A stretch of 64,000 bases of DNA from Legionella saoudiensis. Lineage in GTDB: Bacteria > Pseudomonadota > Gammaproteobacteria > Legionellales > Legionellaceae. The stretch is from the NCBI RefSeq assembly GCF_001465875.1, contig NZ_LN901324.1, positions 992,001 to 1,056,000 of the forward strand, written 5' to 3'. Position 1 is the first letter of the stretch, and the number at the start of each line of letters is the position of its first letter. Below are positions 38,594 through 50,283 of the stretch, piece by piece. The position numbers and the translations under genes are program-made. Below the pieces are notes generated by a model. That model was not told the DNA's origin. It made no database searches and saw nothing but the letters and a program-made list of their open reading frames with translations.

Positions 38594-40144
38594 GGTCTTG
38601 GCATTCCTTGTTTTTTATTACTAGGTTATAGTTAATAAGTGTAATCTTTTTTTATGGAGACCAAAACATGGATCAGGTTTTTGATGTTGCAATTATCGGT
38701 GGCGGCATCAACGGTTGCGGTTGTGCTGCTGATGCTGCTTTAAGAGGCCTCTCTGTTGTCCTTATAGAACAAGATGATTTGGCCTCTAAAACTTCATCCA
38801 ACAGTACTAAGCTTGTTCATGGAGGCTTAAGGTATTTAGAAAATTACGAGTTTGCTTTAGTAAAAAAAGCATTGACCGAACGGCAGCGTCTTTTTGATTT
38901 AGCTCCTCATCTGGTACATGCTCAGCCTTTGGTATTACCCTATGAAAAGCACATGCGTCCCTCCTGGTTTTTACGTTTAGGCTTATTTTTGTATGATCAT
39001 TTAAGCAGTAAAAATCGCTTACCGAAATGCAAGAGTATCAATAGAAAAAATAAAGCTCAGTACTTTGCCCCATTAAAAAATGAACTAGAACGAGGTTTTT
39101 TATTCTACGATGGTGCTGCCGATGATGCCCGCTTAACTATTGCTAATGCGTTGCAGGCAAAACGTCATGGCGCAAGCATTCATACCCGATCCACCGTCAT
39201 TAAAACTCAGGTCATTAATAATTTATGGTATGTAACCATACAGCCGCAATCAGGTCCAGTGTATACCATCCAGGCGAAAACTTTGATAAATGCTGCAGGC
39301 CCCTGGGTTAAATCAGTGGAACAACTCACACAAATTCCAGATCAGCAGCAAATTAGTTTAGTTAAAGGCAGTCATATACTTGTACCTAAGTTATATGAAG
39401 GGGAGCATGCTTATTTTTTACAGCATGAGGACAAACGAGTTATTTTTGTTATTCCCTATCACGGTCATAGCATGATAGGCACTACGGATGTGCCTCTAAA
39501 TGAGCGATTAGCACAGATCCACATTAGTGACGAAGAAATTAATTATTTAATTACATTAGTAAATTCATATTTCAAAACTAAAATATCAGCCAATGATATT
39601 GTATATACCTGGAGTGGCGTTCGTGCTCTGTTAGCCAATGAAGGCAAGGAAGCTCGCGCTTTAAGTCGAGATTATAATTATAACTTTCAACTAACACCTG
39701 CCCCAATAATTACTATTTACGGAGGAAAAATAACCACTTACAGGCAATTGGCCGAAGAGGCTATCAATCAATTTAGTACTATTTTTCCCGATCTAAAACC
39801 ATCCATTACGGCTAATACCCCTCTACCTGGTGCGACATTTGGTACCATGGATTTTGAGCAGTATGTTCAATATGCACAGAAGAAGTATTTCTGGATGGAT
39901 AAAGAATTATTGCAACGTTATTTACATACTTATGGGAGTTGCATGGAAAAATTCCTATCCCTGAGTACCAGCGAAAAATCTCTAGGAAAAAATTATGGCT
40001 CAGGTTTATATCAAGCTGAAGTAGACTACTTAATATTAGAAGAATGGGCTCGCGGCAGCGAGGATGTCCTGAAGCGACGTACTAAACTGGATTTAGTAAT
40101 GGATGCAGCCAGGAAAAAAGAACTGGCTGCTTACATTGAAAGTA

Positions 40145-41223
<1,079 letters not shown>

Positions 41224-41309
41224 TCACTTTTATACGTTTATACCCAAGACTTCTGGAAATCTTAGGTCTCATTTAGATTCTGCTTCAAAAAAAGCAAATT
41301 CACCATAAC

Positions 41310-41930
41310 TTAAAACCAGTAACGCCTCTCTAAACTTCCCCGGCAAGAATTCAATTGCATCGCATAAAGTTGCGAACGGGCCTTAACTTTACGAGCTACC
41401 GGCATTAACCATGCTTTCCTCAAATAGGATTTGCGCATATAGCCACCTACCCCTTCATGATAAGCGAGATAAAGATTATAGGCGTCCGCACGATTGACTC
41501 CCGCACGACGATTAGCCTGATTAGCGTACCAACCAATAAAATCTACCCCATCGGCAAAATTATGACGAGAAGATAAGAATCCGCCATTATTTTGTTTGTA
41601 TTCTTTCCATGTACCATGCAACGCTTGAGCATAGCCTGTGGCCGTTGTAGGCCTTTTCCAGGGAATAAACCCGAGCAATCTCTTACGCGGTGGCTTTGCG
41701 TGCGCATCAAACTTAGACTCTTGATGAATAATGGCCATTTGTACAGGAACTGGTACTTTCCATCTGTACTCAACATCTTTAGCATGCGTATACCATTTTG
41801 GATATTCTCTAAATATATTACAGACATTATTCAAATCTGAAGGAGGTCGGCTAACGCAGGCAGTAAGCGCTGCAACAAATAAAGGCAGCAAAACAAGTTT
41901 TAACTTCTTAAATTGAAACAAAGATTCCAT
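41310..41930 (-). CDS. Lipoprotein lytic transglycosylase (SLT domain)
   Basis: 206-aa protein with a signal peptide ending in lipobox LTAC (Cys about residue 25), so probably anchored in a membrane facing the periplasm. The SLT-type catalytic Glu is in AIIHQESKFDAHAKP (about residue 72), followed by ATGYAQALHGTW and NLYLAYHEGVGGY, which correspond to the GLMQ and AYNxG regions of the Slt70/MltC/EmtA fold. It would cleave peptidoglycan to 1,6-anhydro-MurNAc products, which AnmK (46418) can recycle. The exact family member (EmtA-like) is not certain. Confidence 0.85.
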   Translation of the reverse strand: MESLFQFKKLKLVLLPLFVAALTACVSRPPSDLNNVCNIFREYPKWYTHAKDVEYRWKVPVPVQMAIIHQESKFDAHAKPPRKRLLGFIPWKRPTTATGYAQALHGTWKEYKQNNGGFLSSRHNFADGVDFIGWYANQANRRAGVNRADAYNLYLAYHEGVGGYMRKSYLRKAWLMPVARKVKARSQLYAMQLNSCRGSLERRYWF

Positions 41931-42072
41931 AAACGATCAAATAAGAAAAAGGAAGATATTAGCAAATTTAATTCGCACAATCTATGTAATTATAAATTAA
42001 ATCGCTGTTGCCTGCTTTAGGTTGCATGATACTATTTGCTTTTGTGATTCCCTAAAATAATAAGTAACTTTC

Positions 42073-42843
42073 ATGACCATTCTGGTATTTGATATTGAAA
42101 CTATTCCAGATATTGAATCTGGACGTAAGCTATATGATTTGCATAATCTATCGGATGAAGATACAGCACAAGCAATGTTTGCCTTAAGACGTGCGAAGGT
42201 AGGTAATGATTTTCTTCCTCACTACTTACAACGGATATGTACTATTTCATTAGTTCTTAGCCAGGGCTCCACTATTAAAGTTTGGTCTCTAGGTGATGAA
42301 CAATCTGATGAAAAAGAATTAATTACCCGTTTTTTTGCAGGAATTGACAAACATACTCCTACGCTAATCAGTTGGAACGGTAGTGGATTTGATTTACCCG
42401 TACTGCATTATCGTGCACTACTCCATGGTATTCCCGCACCAACCTATTGGGAGTCAGGGGAAAATAATCAGGCCTTTCGCTGGAATAATTACCTAAGCCG
42501 TTTTCATTATCGTCATATGGATCTTATGGACCTTATTGCGGGTTATCAAAATAAAGCCTTTGCGCCCCTAGATGAAATATCCAGCATGTTAGGCTTTCCC
42601 GGGAAAATGGGCATGAGTGGCTCTAAGGTATGGGAGCAGTATTTTGCAGGAGACATAAAAAGTATTCGTAATTATTGTGAAACCGATGTGCTCAATACTT
42701 TTTGTGTGTTTCTGCGCTTTGAATTGATCCGTGGGGTAATCAATCAAGATGAGTACCACAACTCAATTGAGCGCTTGAAGTTGTATTTAAGTTCGGAGAG
42801 TGATAAAGCGCATTTACAAGAATTTTTAGGAAATATGGCTTAA
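42073..42843 (+). CDS. Predicted 3'-5' exonuclease, PolB-like DEDD family
   Basis: 256-aa protein of the family described as 3'-5' exonuclease related to the PolB proofreading domain. Exo I motif VFDIETIPDIESG opens the protein (Asp/Glu at residues 6 and 8), exo II ISWNGSGFDLPVLHYR is at about 100, and the exo III region is near YCETDVLNTFCVFLR. There is no polymerase domain. Such stand-alone enzymes are common in proteobacteria but poorly studied. It is a single gene with its own upstream region. Confidence 0.88.
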   Translation: MTILVFDIETIPDIESGRKLYDLHNLSDEDTAQAMFALRRAKVGNDFLPHYLQRICTISLVLSQGSTIKVWSLGDEQSDEKELITRFFAGIDKHTPTLISWNGSGFDLPVLHYRALLHGIPAPTYWESGENNQAFRWNNYLSRFHYRHMDLMDLIAGYQNKAFAPLDEISSMLGFPGKMGMSGSKVWEQYFAGDIKSIRNYCETDVLNTFCVFLRFELIRGVINQDEYHNSIERLKLYLSSESDKAHLQEFLGNMA

Positions 42844-43265
42844 TTTTTATCGTTAAAATACTTCTTCAACCGGTGAGAGAGGTGAATGTTGTCATTGCTG
42901 CGCTGCAATAACAAATATTTTACTGCAAAAATGCCACTTCTCATTCACCGGCTTTTCACTGAAATAGGCGCTAAATAGATAACTTCTGTTTTTTAGATTG
43001 GAATTTCTTTTAATTTGATGCAGGTTTTCTAATTTACAAAATAAGACAAGCACTTACAGCTACACGCAGCTTGAAAATGGTAATAATATAAGAATCCGTC
43101 TTCACACATTGATCTGCTGATTAGAATAGAGTACACTATCATTTAGTTCATTAAATAATCATTTAGTCTTGATATATACCATTTCAAAAATGCGCATAAC
43201 GCGATGAAAAACATCAATGACTTAAAGCAAAAATAGTAGCAGCATTTAAAAACAAGGTTTATTTT
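42844..43265. other. Intergenic region with an imperfect hairpin and REP-like trace
   Basis: 422 bp without a gene. Bases 42870-42884 (CCGGTGAGAGAGGTG) pair imperfectly with 42935-42951 (CACTTCTCATTCACCGG). Between them GTCATTGC and GCAATAAC form a small inverted pair resembling the ends of the 86-bp repeat. The rest (42960-43260) is AT-rich and presumably carries the promoter of the MdfA-like gene. No RNA gene was recognised. Confidence 0.45.
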
Positions 43266-44537
43266 ATGTCCGAACCCTTAATTTCCATCACTAAAAAGCA
43301 GGCTATTTTATTTGCTGGCTTTCTTGTCTTGTATGAGTTCTTAACGTACATCGCTAATGATATGATTATGCCAGGCATGATTAGCGTTACCCATGCATTT
43401 AACGCCCCTGAATCTGCCGTGGCAACCTCACTTACTATTTATGTTCTTGGTGGAGCGAGCTTACAGATATTTTTAGGGCCAATATCGGATGCCTACGGGC
43501 GTCGTCCTATGATGCTGCTTGGTGCCTGCTTATTTTTTATTTTTACTTTATTCATTGCCTGCTCCAACTCAATGAACCAATTTATGATTGCTCGCTTCTT
43601 TGAGGGCATGGGGCTTTGTTTTATTGGTGTTATTGGCTATGCAACCATTCAAGAAATTTTCGAAGAAATGGATGCAATTCGCCTTATTTCAATTATGGCT
43701 AATGCCACGATTCTTGCACCACTCTTAGGGCCGCTCTTAGGGGCTATAGTCATCCATTATATGTCCTGGCGTTATATCTTTATTTCTATCGCGCTATTTG
43801 CTTTGGTGGCCTTATGGGGATTATGGCGTTATATGCCCGAGCCTATTGGACAAAAGAAAAAAAATGGAGAACTTACACCCAAAACCAAATTCTCGGCGAA
43901 GAAGGTTTTTGCTAATTACAAATCCTTGATGACTAATAAAGTATTTGTTATGGGAACTTTAGCCATTGGCACTGTGGGTATACCCAGTCTTGCTTGGATT
44001 GCTTTAGCCCCCATTATTTTAACTGTCGAGGGGAAACTGACTGTAATTCAATACGGGCTTTGGCAGCTACCTGTATTTGGCGCCACAATTATAGGTAACT
44101 GGTTTTTACATCGCCTAACCTATAAACTTGAAATTAAAAAAATCATTTACTTAGGCTGTGCGATTATGACCATAGGTGCGGTATTAATGTCCGCGCTGCC
44201 TTATCTGTATGGGAATGACTATCACTATCTGATGCCTGGAATCATTATTTATTTCTTTGCATTAAGTGTGATTAATGCCCCGTTGAACAGATTCTGCCTC
44301 TTTGTTACTTCGGTAAGTAAAGGTACCGTCTCTGCATTAGTGAGTCTAAGTGTTATGGTTATTGGCGCTCTGGGAACTGAGACGGCAAATATTATCTACA
44401 AAACACATAATAGTCTGCACTTTGCCCTGTATTGTAATGCAATGCAACTTGTATTCTTCACCTTTGTAGGTTTGGCATTTTGGATGCATAAATCGGTAGA
44501 AGATGAGAAGGTGTCAGGGAAGAATAAGTCCGACTGA
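43266..44537 (+). CDS. MdfA-like multidrug MFS exporter
   Basis: 423-aa inner-membrane protein with 12 predicted TM helices. TM1 has LYEFLTYIANDMI, keeping the membrane-embedded Glu and the Asp that correspond to Glu26 and Asp34 of E. coli MdfA, the residues that couple drug and proton movement. The loop motif GPISDAYGRRPMML and GMGLCFIGVIGYATIQEIFEEMDAI also follow MdfA. A role as drug/proton antiporter, possibly also pH/alkali tolerance, is expected from the family. The substrate here is unknown. It is a single gene, followed by the tandem repeat block. Confidence 0.88.
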   Translation: MSEPLISITKKQAILFAGFLVLYEFLTYIANDMIMPGMISVTHAFNAPESAVATSLTIYVLGGASLQIFLGPISDAYGRRPMMLLGACLFFIFTLFIACSNSMNQFMIARFFEGMGLCFIGVIGYATIQEIFEEMDAIRLISIMANATILAPLLGPLLGAIVIHYMSWRYIFISIALFALVALWGLWRYMPEPIGQKKKNGELTPKTKFSAKKVFANYKSLMTNKVFVMGTLAIGTVGIPSLAWIALAPIILTVEGKLTVIQYGLWQLPVFGATIIGNWFLHRLTYKLEIKKIIYLGCAIMTIGAVLMSALPYLYGNDYHYLMPGIIIYFFALSVINAPLNRFCLFVTSVSKGTVSALVSLSVMVIGALGTETANIIYKTHNSLHFALYCNAMQLVFFTFVGLAFWMHKSVEDEKVSGKNKSD

Positions 44538-44570
44538 ATTGACGAACTTTCCGACATTTTTTCAAAGACA

Positions 44571-44920
44571 CGTCATCCCGAGCACCGCGAGGGAACTTCT
44601 GAATGTGTCCGGGAATGGATTCGTGCTTTATTCAGGAGTTCCTTCGTCGTAAACTCCTCAGGATGACGTGCTTTCCGACAGTTTTTCAGGAGACACGTCA
44701 TCCCGAGCACCGCGAGGGAACTTCTGAATGTGCCTGAGAATGGATTCGTGCTTTATTCCGGAGTTCCTTCGTCGTAACTCCTCAGGATGACGTACTTTCC
44801 GACAGTTTTTCAGGAGACACGTCATCCCGAGCACCGCGAGGGAACTCCTGAATGTGTCCGGGAATGGATTCATGATCCCATCCAAGGAGTTCCTCATCGT
44901 ATAAACTCCTCGGATGACGT
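44571..44920. repeat. Three tandem copies of a ~125-bp palindromic repeat
   Basis: Units begin at CGTCATCCCGAGCACCGCGAGG at 44571, 44696 and 44820 (periods 125 and 124) and each closes with a version of CTCCTCAGGATGACGT. Inside each unit GAGGGAACTTCTGAAT pairs with ATTCAGGAGTTCCTT. The 20-25 bases between units (CTTTCCGACAGTTTTTCAGGAGACA) are also repeated, so the whole period, not only the palindrome, was duplicated. The third unit has diverged in its second half. Ends match the single repeat at 36991-37088. It lies between the convergent MFS genes. Confidence 0.9.
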
Positions 44921-44996
44921 GCTTTTAGCTTTCTGGCGTTACGTAAGCTTAATACGCGCACATTAATGCAAGCAGACAGGCTACGCTTGCGGCAAC

Positions 44997-46319
44997 TTAT
45001 TGTTGTTTTGCCGGATGAGATTCTTTAAGTAAAAACGTAGCGATCAACAAGCTTGCTAAGAAACATAAAGGCATAACCAATAATGCTGTTTGATAACCTG
45101 AGATACTGTATACATATACCCCGTTCACCACATGCCCAGAATCAGTATGCTGTAAAATATATCCTACCAAAGGTTGAAATATCGCACCGCCAATCAATAC
45201 AGAGAGATTATTAAAACCTGATGCAGTCCCTACATATTCAGCCGTGTTATTTTCTTTTACTACAGCAAAACTTACTGTTTGACCACCTGCACCTAAGCCT
45301 AAGACAAATAAAACTACTGGAGCCCAGCTATAAGTAAGGCCTGGCAAGTAAAGAAGAATTAACGTAGCAACTAACCCTAAAACGGCACTAATAATTAACG
45401 CAATGCGCCGACTCTCAATCTTATCACTAAGCCAGCCTAACAATGGACTACCAATTCCAATTCCAATCCAAATCATACTGCATAAGTAGGAAGCAGCAAC
45501 TAGACTAATTTGGAATTTTTCTTGAAGAAAAGGAACTCCCCATAAGGCCGCGAATACGGCAATAGGCGTCCAAATTGCAAAGGCATAGCTGCCAATAATC
45601 CAAGTATGTGCATGCTTACATACTGCAACTAACCGTTTCCATTCATCGCGAAGATAATGCTCTGGGGTTTTCTGATTTTGTTGATTTGGGTAATCGCGAA
45701 TATACATCCAGAAAAATGCCGCTAGAATAAAACCGACAAAGGCTAATATAAAGCTTGCATTTCGCCAACCAACTCCTTGAATTAAATAAGCTAAAGGCGC
45801 TTCACCAAATATTGCGCCAACAGAACTCATTAATTGGGCAATACCTGCTAAAATAGCGAAATAATGCGGAGGAAACCAACGTGATAACAGCACGAGGACT
45901 CCAATAAATGAAAATGCAGAACCAATTCCAATAAGAAAACGTCCAATACATGCAGTAAATACGCTATCTGTAGAGGCGAAAAACGCAGAACCGAGAGCAC
46001 ATAAAAGAATAGCGACCGTCATTAGCTTTCTTGGCCCATAGCGATCGTATAAAACCCCTGCTGGTAATTGAGTAGGTGCATAGGCATAAAAGTAAAAAGC
46101 TGAGATAAAGCCAAACCCTTCTCCAGTAACCCCAAAGGTTTTCATCATGGGTTCAGCCATAACGCTAGGCGCTACTTGCAAAATAAATTCATATAGATAA
46201 AAGGATGCCGCTAAGAAAAAGATAAAGTACGCTGTTGTTAAATTACCATGCTCTTTTGGGTGTGTGTTCTCAGTGTAATATGCGCTCAATTTCAAGTCAC
46301 TCCGTTGTGAATCGCTCAT
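44997..46319 (-). CDS. MFS transporter, Pht-like (phagosomal transporter family)
   Basis: 440-aa, 12-TM transporter. TM1 has AASFYLYEFILQVAPSVM, TM2 GFISAFYFYAYAPTQLPAGVLYDRYGPRK and TM4-5 RFLIGIGSAFSFIGVLVLLSRWFPP. These are characteristic of the Legionella phagosomal transporter (Pht) group, which imports amino acids or nucleosides from the vacuole. The substrate cannot be told from sequence. The ATG at 46319 has no strong ribosome site, but upstream in-frame sequence is limited. It is convergent with the MdfA-like gene across the tandem repeats. Confidence 0.82.
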   Translation of the reverse strand: MSDSQRSDLKLSAYYTENTHPKEHGNLTTAYFIFFLAASFYLYEFILQVAPSVMAEPMMKTFGVTGEGFGFISAFYFYAYAPTQLPAGVLYDRYGPRKLMTVAILLCALGSAFFASTDSVFTACIGRFLIGIGSAFSFIGVLVLLSRWFPPHYFAILAGIAQLMSSVGAIFGEAPLAYLIQGVGWRNASFILAFVGFILAAFFWMYIRDYPNQQNQKTPEHYLRDEWKRLVAVCKHAHTWIIGSYAFAIWTPIAVFAALWGVPFLQEKFQISLVAASYLCSMIWIGIGIGSPLLGWLSDKIESRRIALIISAVLGLVATLILLYLPGLTYSWAPVVLFVLGLGAGGQTVSFAVVKENNTAEYVGTASGFNNLSVLIGGAIFQPLVGYILQHTDSGHVVNGVYVYSISGYQTALLVMPLCFLASLLIATFLLKESHPAKQQ

Positions 46320-46417
46320 TTAAGCTTATAGCGATTTACTTTGTCAATATGATTTTGTTAGATTTATAGGGGAATGTCCATTGCAATCTGATTTGAGTGT
46401 CTCTTAAACAGGTTACA

Positions 46418-47521
46418 TTATTTTAATGAACCACTGCTTGGGTAGATTGCACCTAAAATGGCAGGTTTTTTCGAACCGGTAATAGCGCCTAGATCCAATG
46501 GTTGCTGATTTATTGTTTGTGCCGCCAACCAAGCAAACAACATGGCCTCTAAATAATCGGGGCTGATTCCTGCATCTGCAACACTTTTGACAACGATTTC
46601 TGGTAGTAACTCTTGAATCATTTGCTTCAGCGCAAGATTATGTGTTCCCCCTCCACATAGAAATAAATCTTTTACCTCTTTTGGTGCGTCAATTAGTGCA
46701 TCGGCGATAGGTTTTGCTGTAAATGCTAATAAGGTTTTCTGCACATCTACAGCTTTATAATCCGGCTTTAAATGTGTTTCTAACCAAGATAATGAAAAAT
46801 ATTCCTTACCTATACTCTTAGGCGCAGTTAATTGGATAAAAGAATCAGCTAATAATGCATCCAGCAATGGTTGAATAACCATTCCCTGCTGCGCCCAAGC
46901 ACCATTCGCATCGAAGGACTTACCTTGATGTTTGGCAATCCAGGCATCCATTAAACAATTCCCCGGACCAACATCCCAGCCGCGCGTGGGTTTATTCGCA
47001 TTAATAAAAGTAATATTAGCAATTCCACCAATATTAACTAAAGCAACATTTGCGAACTGTTTGCTGAATAGTTCTTGGTGATATAGAGGTGCAAAAGGAG
47101 CGCCCTGCCCTCCATTAACTAAATCGCGTGTGCGAAAATCTGCAATAACGGTAATTCCAGTCAGTGAAGAAATAGTATGCCCACAACCTAACTGCCATGT
47201 ATAAGGGATGCTGCTTTCAGTATTATGGCACACCGTTTGTCCGTGGCTGCCTAGTGCGCAAATATCTCTAGCGCTCAATGCCGCCTCATGTAAAACCTCA
47301 TTAGCAGCCTGAGCAAAATCGCGACCAATTAGAGTATTCAATTGGCATATCGAGGCTAAACTTAAATCAGAACCATCGAGTAGCTTATTTAGTCCGTTCA
47401 TTACCTCTTTACTGTATTCTTTGGTAATGCCGCAAATTAATTTATTTGAGGGAATATCAACAATTGCTGCGTCGATACCATCCATGCTGGTCCCTGACAT
47501 TAATCCTATAAATAGAGTCAT
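46418..47521 (-). CDS. anmK: Anhydro-N-acetylmuramic acid kinase
   Basis: Recycles 1,6-anhydro-MurNAc released by lytic transglycosylases to MurNAc-6-phosphate. The 367-aa product has FIGLMSGTSMDGIDAAIVD at the start, GSHGQTVCH, the catalytic region ADFRTRDLVNGGQGAPFAP, NIGGIANIT and WDVGPGNCLMD, all AnmK signatures. I start at ATG 47521; a TTG at 47539 would add six residues. It connects with the transglycosylase genes at 41310 and 50283 through the peptidoglycan recycling pathway. Confidence 0.94.
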   Translation of the reverse strand: MTLFIGLMSGTSMDGIDAAIVDIPSNKLICGITKEYSKEVMNGLNKLLDGSDLSLASICQLNTLIGRDFAQAANEVLHEAALSARDICALGSHGQTVCHNTESSIPYTWQLGCGHTISSLTGITVIADFRTRDLVNGGQGAPFAPLYHQELFSKQFANVALVNIGGIANITFINANKPTRGWDVGPGNCLMDAWIAKHQGKSFDANGAWAQQGMVIQPLLDALLADSFIQLTAPKSIGKEYFSLSWLETHLKPDYKAVDVQKTLLAFTAKPIADALIDAPKEVKDLFLCGGGTHNLALKQMIQELLPEIVVKSVADAGISPDYLEAMLFAWLAAQTINQQPLDLGAITGSKKPAILGAIYPSSGSLK

Positions 47522-47613
47522 TGGTTTCTCACTGAGCAAGTTGGACCCTTAGCCCAACATTTGAATTTTGATATGGCTCGATGGCTTCTTAGGCCATGGC
47601 CCAATCCACAAAC

Positions 47614-48393
47614 TTATGCTAACTTAAAACATTTATAAAAATTTTGTGTAGTAATCTTAGCAACCTCTTCATAACTAATACCACGTAACTGTGCTATCGC
47701 CTCAGCCACATGCTTTACCAAAGCAGGATGATTTTGTTTACCGCGATAAGGTACTGGTGCTAAATATGGCGAATCCGTTTCAATAAGTATTCGATCTAAA
47801 GGTACTTGGCGTGCAACTTCCTGCAATGCAGTTGCATTTTTAAAGGTTACAATACCTGAAAATGAAATGTAAAAATTCAGATCAATCGATTGCATTGCAA
47901 TGTCCAAACTTTCAGCAAAACAATGCATTACCCCACCTATATTCTGGGCATTTTCTTCAGCCATTAATTTTATAGTGTCTTCCGCTGCCTGACGAGTATG
48001 AATAATTAATGGCTTGGAAGTAATTAAGGACGCTTTAATGTGCTCACGAAAACGATCTCGCTGTTCTTCCTGTGCTTCTTCAGTGTGGGTTCGGTAATAA
48101 TCAAGACCTGTTTCACCAATAGCAATACAGGCAGGATTTGCTGCTAAATCACAAAGCATTTGTGCGGTAACTGGCTTATCCATTTCGGTATTAGGATGAA
48201 CGCCAACAGAGATATTAATATTAGAGTATTCAGCAGCTAGCTTTTCCAATGCCGGATAATCGGTTAACTCCACACAAACACTAAGAAAATGCTGCACATC
48301 ATTCTCTTTAGCTTGGGCTAATACATTGGCGATATCCTGATTAAACTCAGTGAGATCCAAAAAATTTAAATGGCAGTGTGAATCAACTAGCAT
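47614..48393 (-). CDS. TatD-family metal-dependent hydrolase (YcfH type)
   Basis: 259-aa TIM-barrel hydrolase with metal ligands in LVDSHCHLNFLDL (residues 2-14), the Glu in AIGETGLDYYR, His in LIIHTRQA and in GGVMHCF, and Asp in ILIETDSPYLAP. This is the TatD/YcfH family, with DNase activity shown for relatives. It is the last gene of the fab-holB-pilZ cluster, 12 bases after pilZ; the same tail (holB-pilZ-tatD) is seen in Pseudomonas. Confidence 0.92.
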   Translation of the reverse strand: MLVDSHCHLNFLDLTEFNQDIANVLAQAKENDVQHFLSVCVELTDYPALEKLAAEYSNINISVGVHPNTEMDKPVTAQMLCDLAANPACIAIGETGLDYYRTHTEEAQEEQRDRFREHIKASLITSKPLIIHTRQAAEDTIKLMAEENAQNIGGVMHCFAESLDIAMQSIDLNFYISFSGIVTFKNATALQEVARQVPLDRILIETDSPYLAPVPYRGKQNHPALVKHVAEAIAQLRGISYEEVAKITTQNFYKCFKLA

Positions 48394-48405
48394 AAATTGA
48401 TAACC

Positions 48406-48744
48406 TCAATTGATTAAAGTGTGACTAGAACCTGTCTGTGATTTTAAAATTTCTGTTAAATAGATTTCTATTTTACTACGTAAATCACAACCATGCTCAT
48501 TGATAAGTTGCAATCCAACTCCCGGAAGTTGGCTCGATTGAGCTTCTAAAGGAGTAACCCAAACAACCTTTACATCAACACAGTAAGGCTTGTTCTCATT
48601 CATTAAATTTACAACTAAACTTAACTCTGTACCTAACTCATAGAGATGCTGCGTATGAATAAATAGGCCTCCACCTTTAACGAAAGGCATATACGCTGAA
48701 TGTAAAGAAGAAAGATTATCAAATATACAATTAATTTGCTGCAT
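48406..48744 (-). CDS. pilZ: Type IV pilus assembly protein PilZ
   Basis: 112-aa single PilZ domain. The segment SAYMPFVKGGGLFIHT is very close to the true PilZ of Pseudomonas, and VVWVTP and PGVGLQL follow. The RxxxR motif needed for cyclic-di-GMP binding is missing, as in other pilus-type PilZ proteins, so it probably acts through PilB and FimX-like partners instead. I start at ATG 48744, ten bases after GGGTGG; a longer reading enters holB. It lies between holB and tatD in the conserved order. Confidence 0.88.
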   Translation of the reverse strand: MQQINCIFDNLSSLHSAYMPFVKGGGLFIHTQHLYELGTELSLVVNLMNENKPYCVDVKVVWVTPLEAQSSQLPGVGLQLINEHGCDLRSKIEIYLTEILKSQTGSSHTLIN

Positions 48745-48754
48745 CCTGTCCACC

Positions 48755-49648
48755 CTATAAATCGAGTAATAAATCTTCCAAAGCCAACGTCGCATTTACA
48801 TTCAAGTTATGGCTTAGTTTGCGGCGTAATAAATTTATTTTATCAATTTGAGAAAAAATAATGATAGGGCTTAGCAAGCAGGACAACTGCTGTAACTGCT
48901 GAGTAGCCGGCCCCGTTAATATTGGTTTATTAATCCACATATTCTGAATTTGTGCATAAACCAGATAAAGAAACCATAATATGGTATTTAATTCAAATTC
49001 AGCCCATTGGGGGACCACAATACAGGGATGGGTTTTCTTCTCAATAACTGCAATTAGTCCCTCTAAAATAGTTTCTGCCTGATTAATAATCTGCGCTTGT
49101 TCAGACTCTTGCGGATAATGCGCGCCAAGAGTGAGAAGATTTGTAGCCGATAAATCCATAGGTAGAGCAAAATGAAAAACCTGGCAACGGCTTAAAACTG
49201 TAGGAAGCACCGTACTTAACTGCTGAGCCATTAGCAAAAATAAGGTATGGGCTGCCGGTTCTTCTAAAATCTTTAACAGGGCGTTCGCTGCAGCAGTATT
49301 CATTCTATCCGCTGATTCAATAATAATTAAACGGTGAGCAGATCTTTGTGGCGTTAAATAAGAATAGCTTTGCAGCTCGCGGATTTGATCAATTTTTATT
49401 GGCCCTCCTGTTTTTTGCGGCTTAATCCATTCAATATCCGGATGCTCACCATGAAATGCCATCTGGCAATCGCTGCATTTTTGGCATGGTTTGCTGGAGG
49501 AGGCTTTGCATAAAACCAGCATGGTAAATTGCACGGTAAAATCAGCTAAAGACCGGTCCATAGCCCCAACAAAGAGCATAGATTGGGGATTGCGCCCTTG
49601 CTCCCAGGCTAACCGCAAATGTTCCCATTGAGATCGATATATGCTCAT
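48755..49648 (-). CDS. holB: DNA polymerase III delta' subunit
   Basis: Clamp-loader subunit of 297 aa. The AAA+ fold is present but the P-loop is degenerate ([12 protein letters not shown]), as expected for delta', which does not hydrolyse ATP. The Cys-rich zinc module ([15 protein letters not shown]) is at about 48-62, followed by [26 protein letters not shown] and the sensor [10 protein letters not shown]. It overlaps tmk by ATGA. The start is ATG 49648. In the same window holD gives another clamp-loader accessory subunit. Confidence 0.93.
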   Translation of the reverse strand: MSIYRSQWEHLRLAWEQGRNPQSMLFVGAMDRSLADFTVQFTMLVLCKASSSKPCQKCSDCQMAFHGEHPDIEWIKPQKTGGPIKIDQIRELQSYSYLTPQRSAHRLIIIESADRMNTAAANALLKILEEPAAHTLFLLMAQQLSTVLPTVLSRCQVFHFALPMDLSATNLLTLGAHYPQESEQAQIINQAETILEGLIAVIEKKTHPCIVVPQWAEFELNTILWFLYLVYAQIQNMWINKPILTGPATQQLQQLSCLLSPIIIFSQIDKINLLRRKLSHNLNVNATLALEDLLLDL

Positions 49649-50283
49649 ATCCTATTACCGATAAAAGTCTGCAATGCATCTTGAATTGCCTGCTGTACAA
49701 CGGGCAAAGGACGACTGGCATCAATCATTATCGCATTAGGATTTTTTTGTACATGGTGCAAATAGCTTGCATGAACCCGGTTAAAAAAGTCGATGGATTG
49801 TTGTTCTATGCGATCAAAGGCGCCGCGCGAACGAACTCGCTGCATTCCCTCTTCCGGGCTAATGTCCAAATACAAAATTAAATCCGGTTTAAAGCCGCCC
49901 AATGCAAAGGAGGACAAGTGCTCTATCATATCTTGATCTAAACCCCTACCACCTCCTTGGTAGGCCATAGTAGACAATTCGAAGCGATCAGCAATAACCC
50001 AAGTGCCTTGCTTTAAAGCAGGCTTAATTACTTGCTCCAGTAATTGTATTCTCGCGGTGTACAAGAGTAACAGCTCACTTTTGTCATCTAACACGTCTTT
50101 ATATTCGGGATTTTTAATCAGATCACGCAGTACTTCACCAATAAAGGTGCCGCCTGGCTCACGAGTAGTAATAATATTAATGCCTAACTGAGTTAAAAAT
50201 TCAATGATTGTGTTTACTGCAGTCGACTTTCCAGCCCCTTCCAGGCCTTCAATAACAATTAACTTCCCCACTGAGGATAACAT
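49645..50283 (-). CDS. tmk: Thymidylate kinase
   Basis: Phosphorylates dTMP to dTDP. The 212-aa product has the P-loop [25 protein letters not shown] (dTMP-binding DR/E motif region), [19 protein letters not shown] and the lid [14 protein letters not shown]. Its ATG shares one base with the mltG stop (TAATG) and its end overlaps holB by 4 bases, so mltG-tmk-holB are translated in series, as in E. coli and Pseudomonas. Confidence 0.95.
   Translation of the reverse strand: MLSSVGKLIVIEGLEGAGKSTAVNTIIEFLTQLGINIITTREPGGTFIGEVLRDLIKNPEYKDVLDDKSELLLLYTARIQLLEQVIKPALKQGTWVIADRFELSTMAYQGGGRGLDQDMIEHLSSFALGGFKPDLILYLDISPEEGMQRVRSRGAFDRIEQQSIDFFNRVHASYLHHVQKNPNAIMIDASRPLPVVQQAIQDALQTFIGNRI

Noticed and set aside
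42844..43265. tRNA or small RNA gene in the 422-bp gap
   Set aside because: No cloverleaf or clear promoter/terminator pair was found; the hairpin is imperfect and REP-like.
44658..44897. 79-codon minus-strand frame across the tandem repeats
   Set aside because: It merely reads through the repeat units; no ribosome site or family.
44571..44920. Regular tandem repeat considered as a CRISPR array
   Set aside because: Units are ~125 bp palindromes with repeated, not unique, spacers and there are no cas genes.
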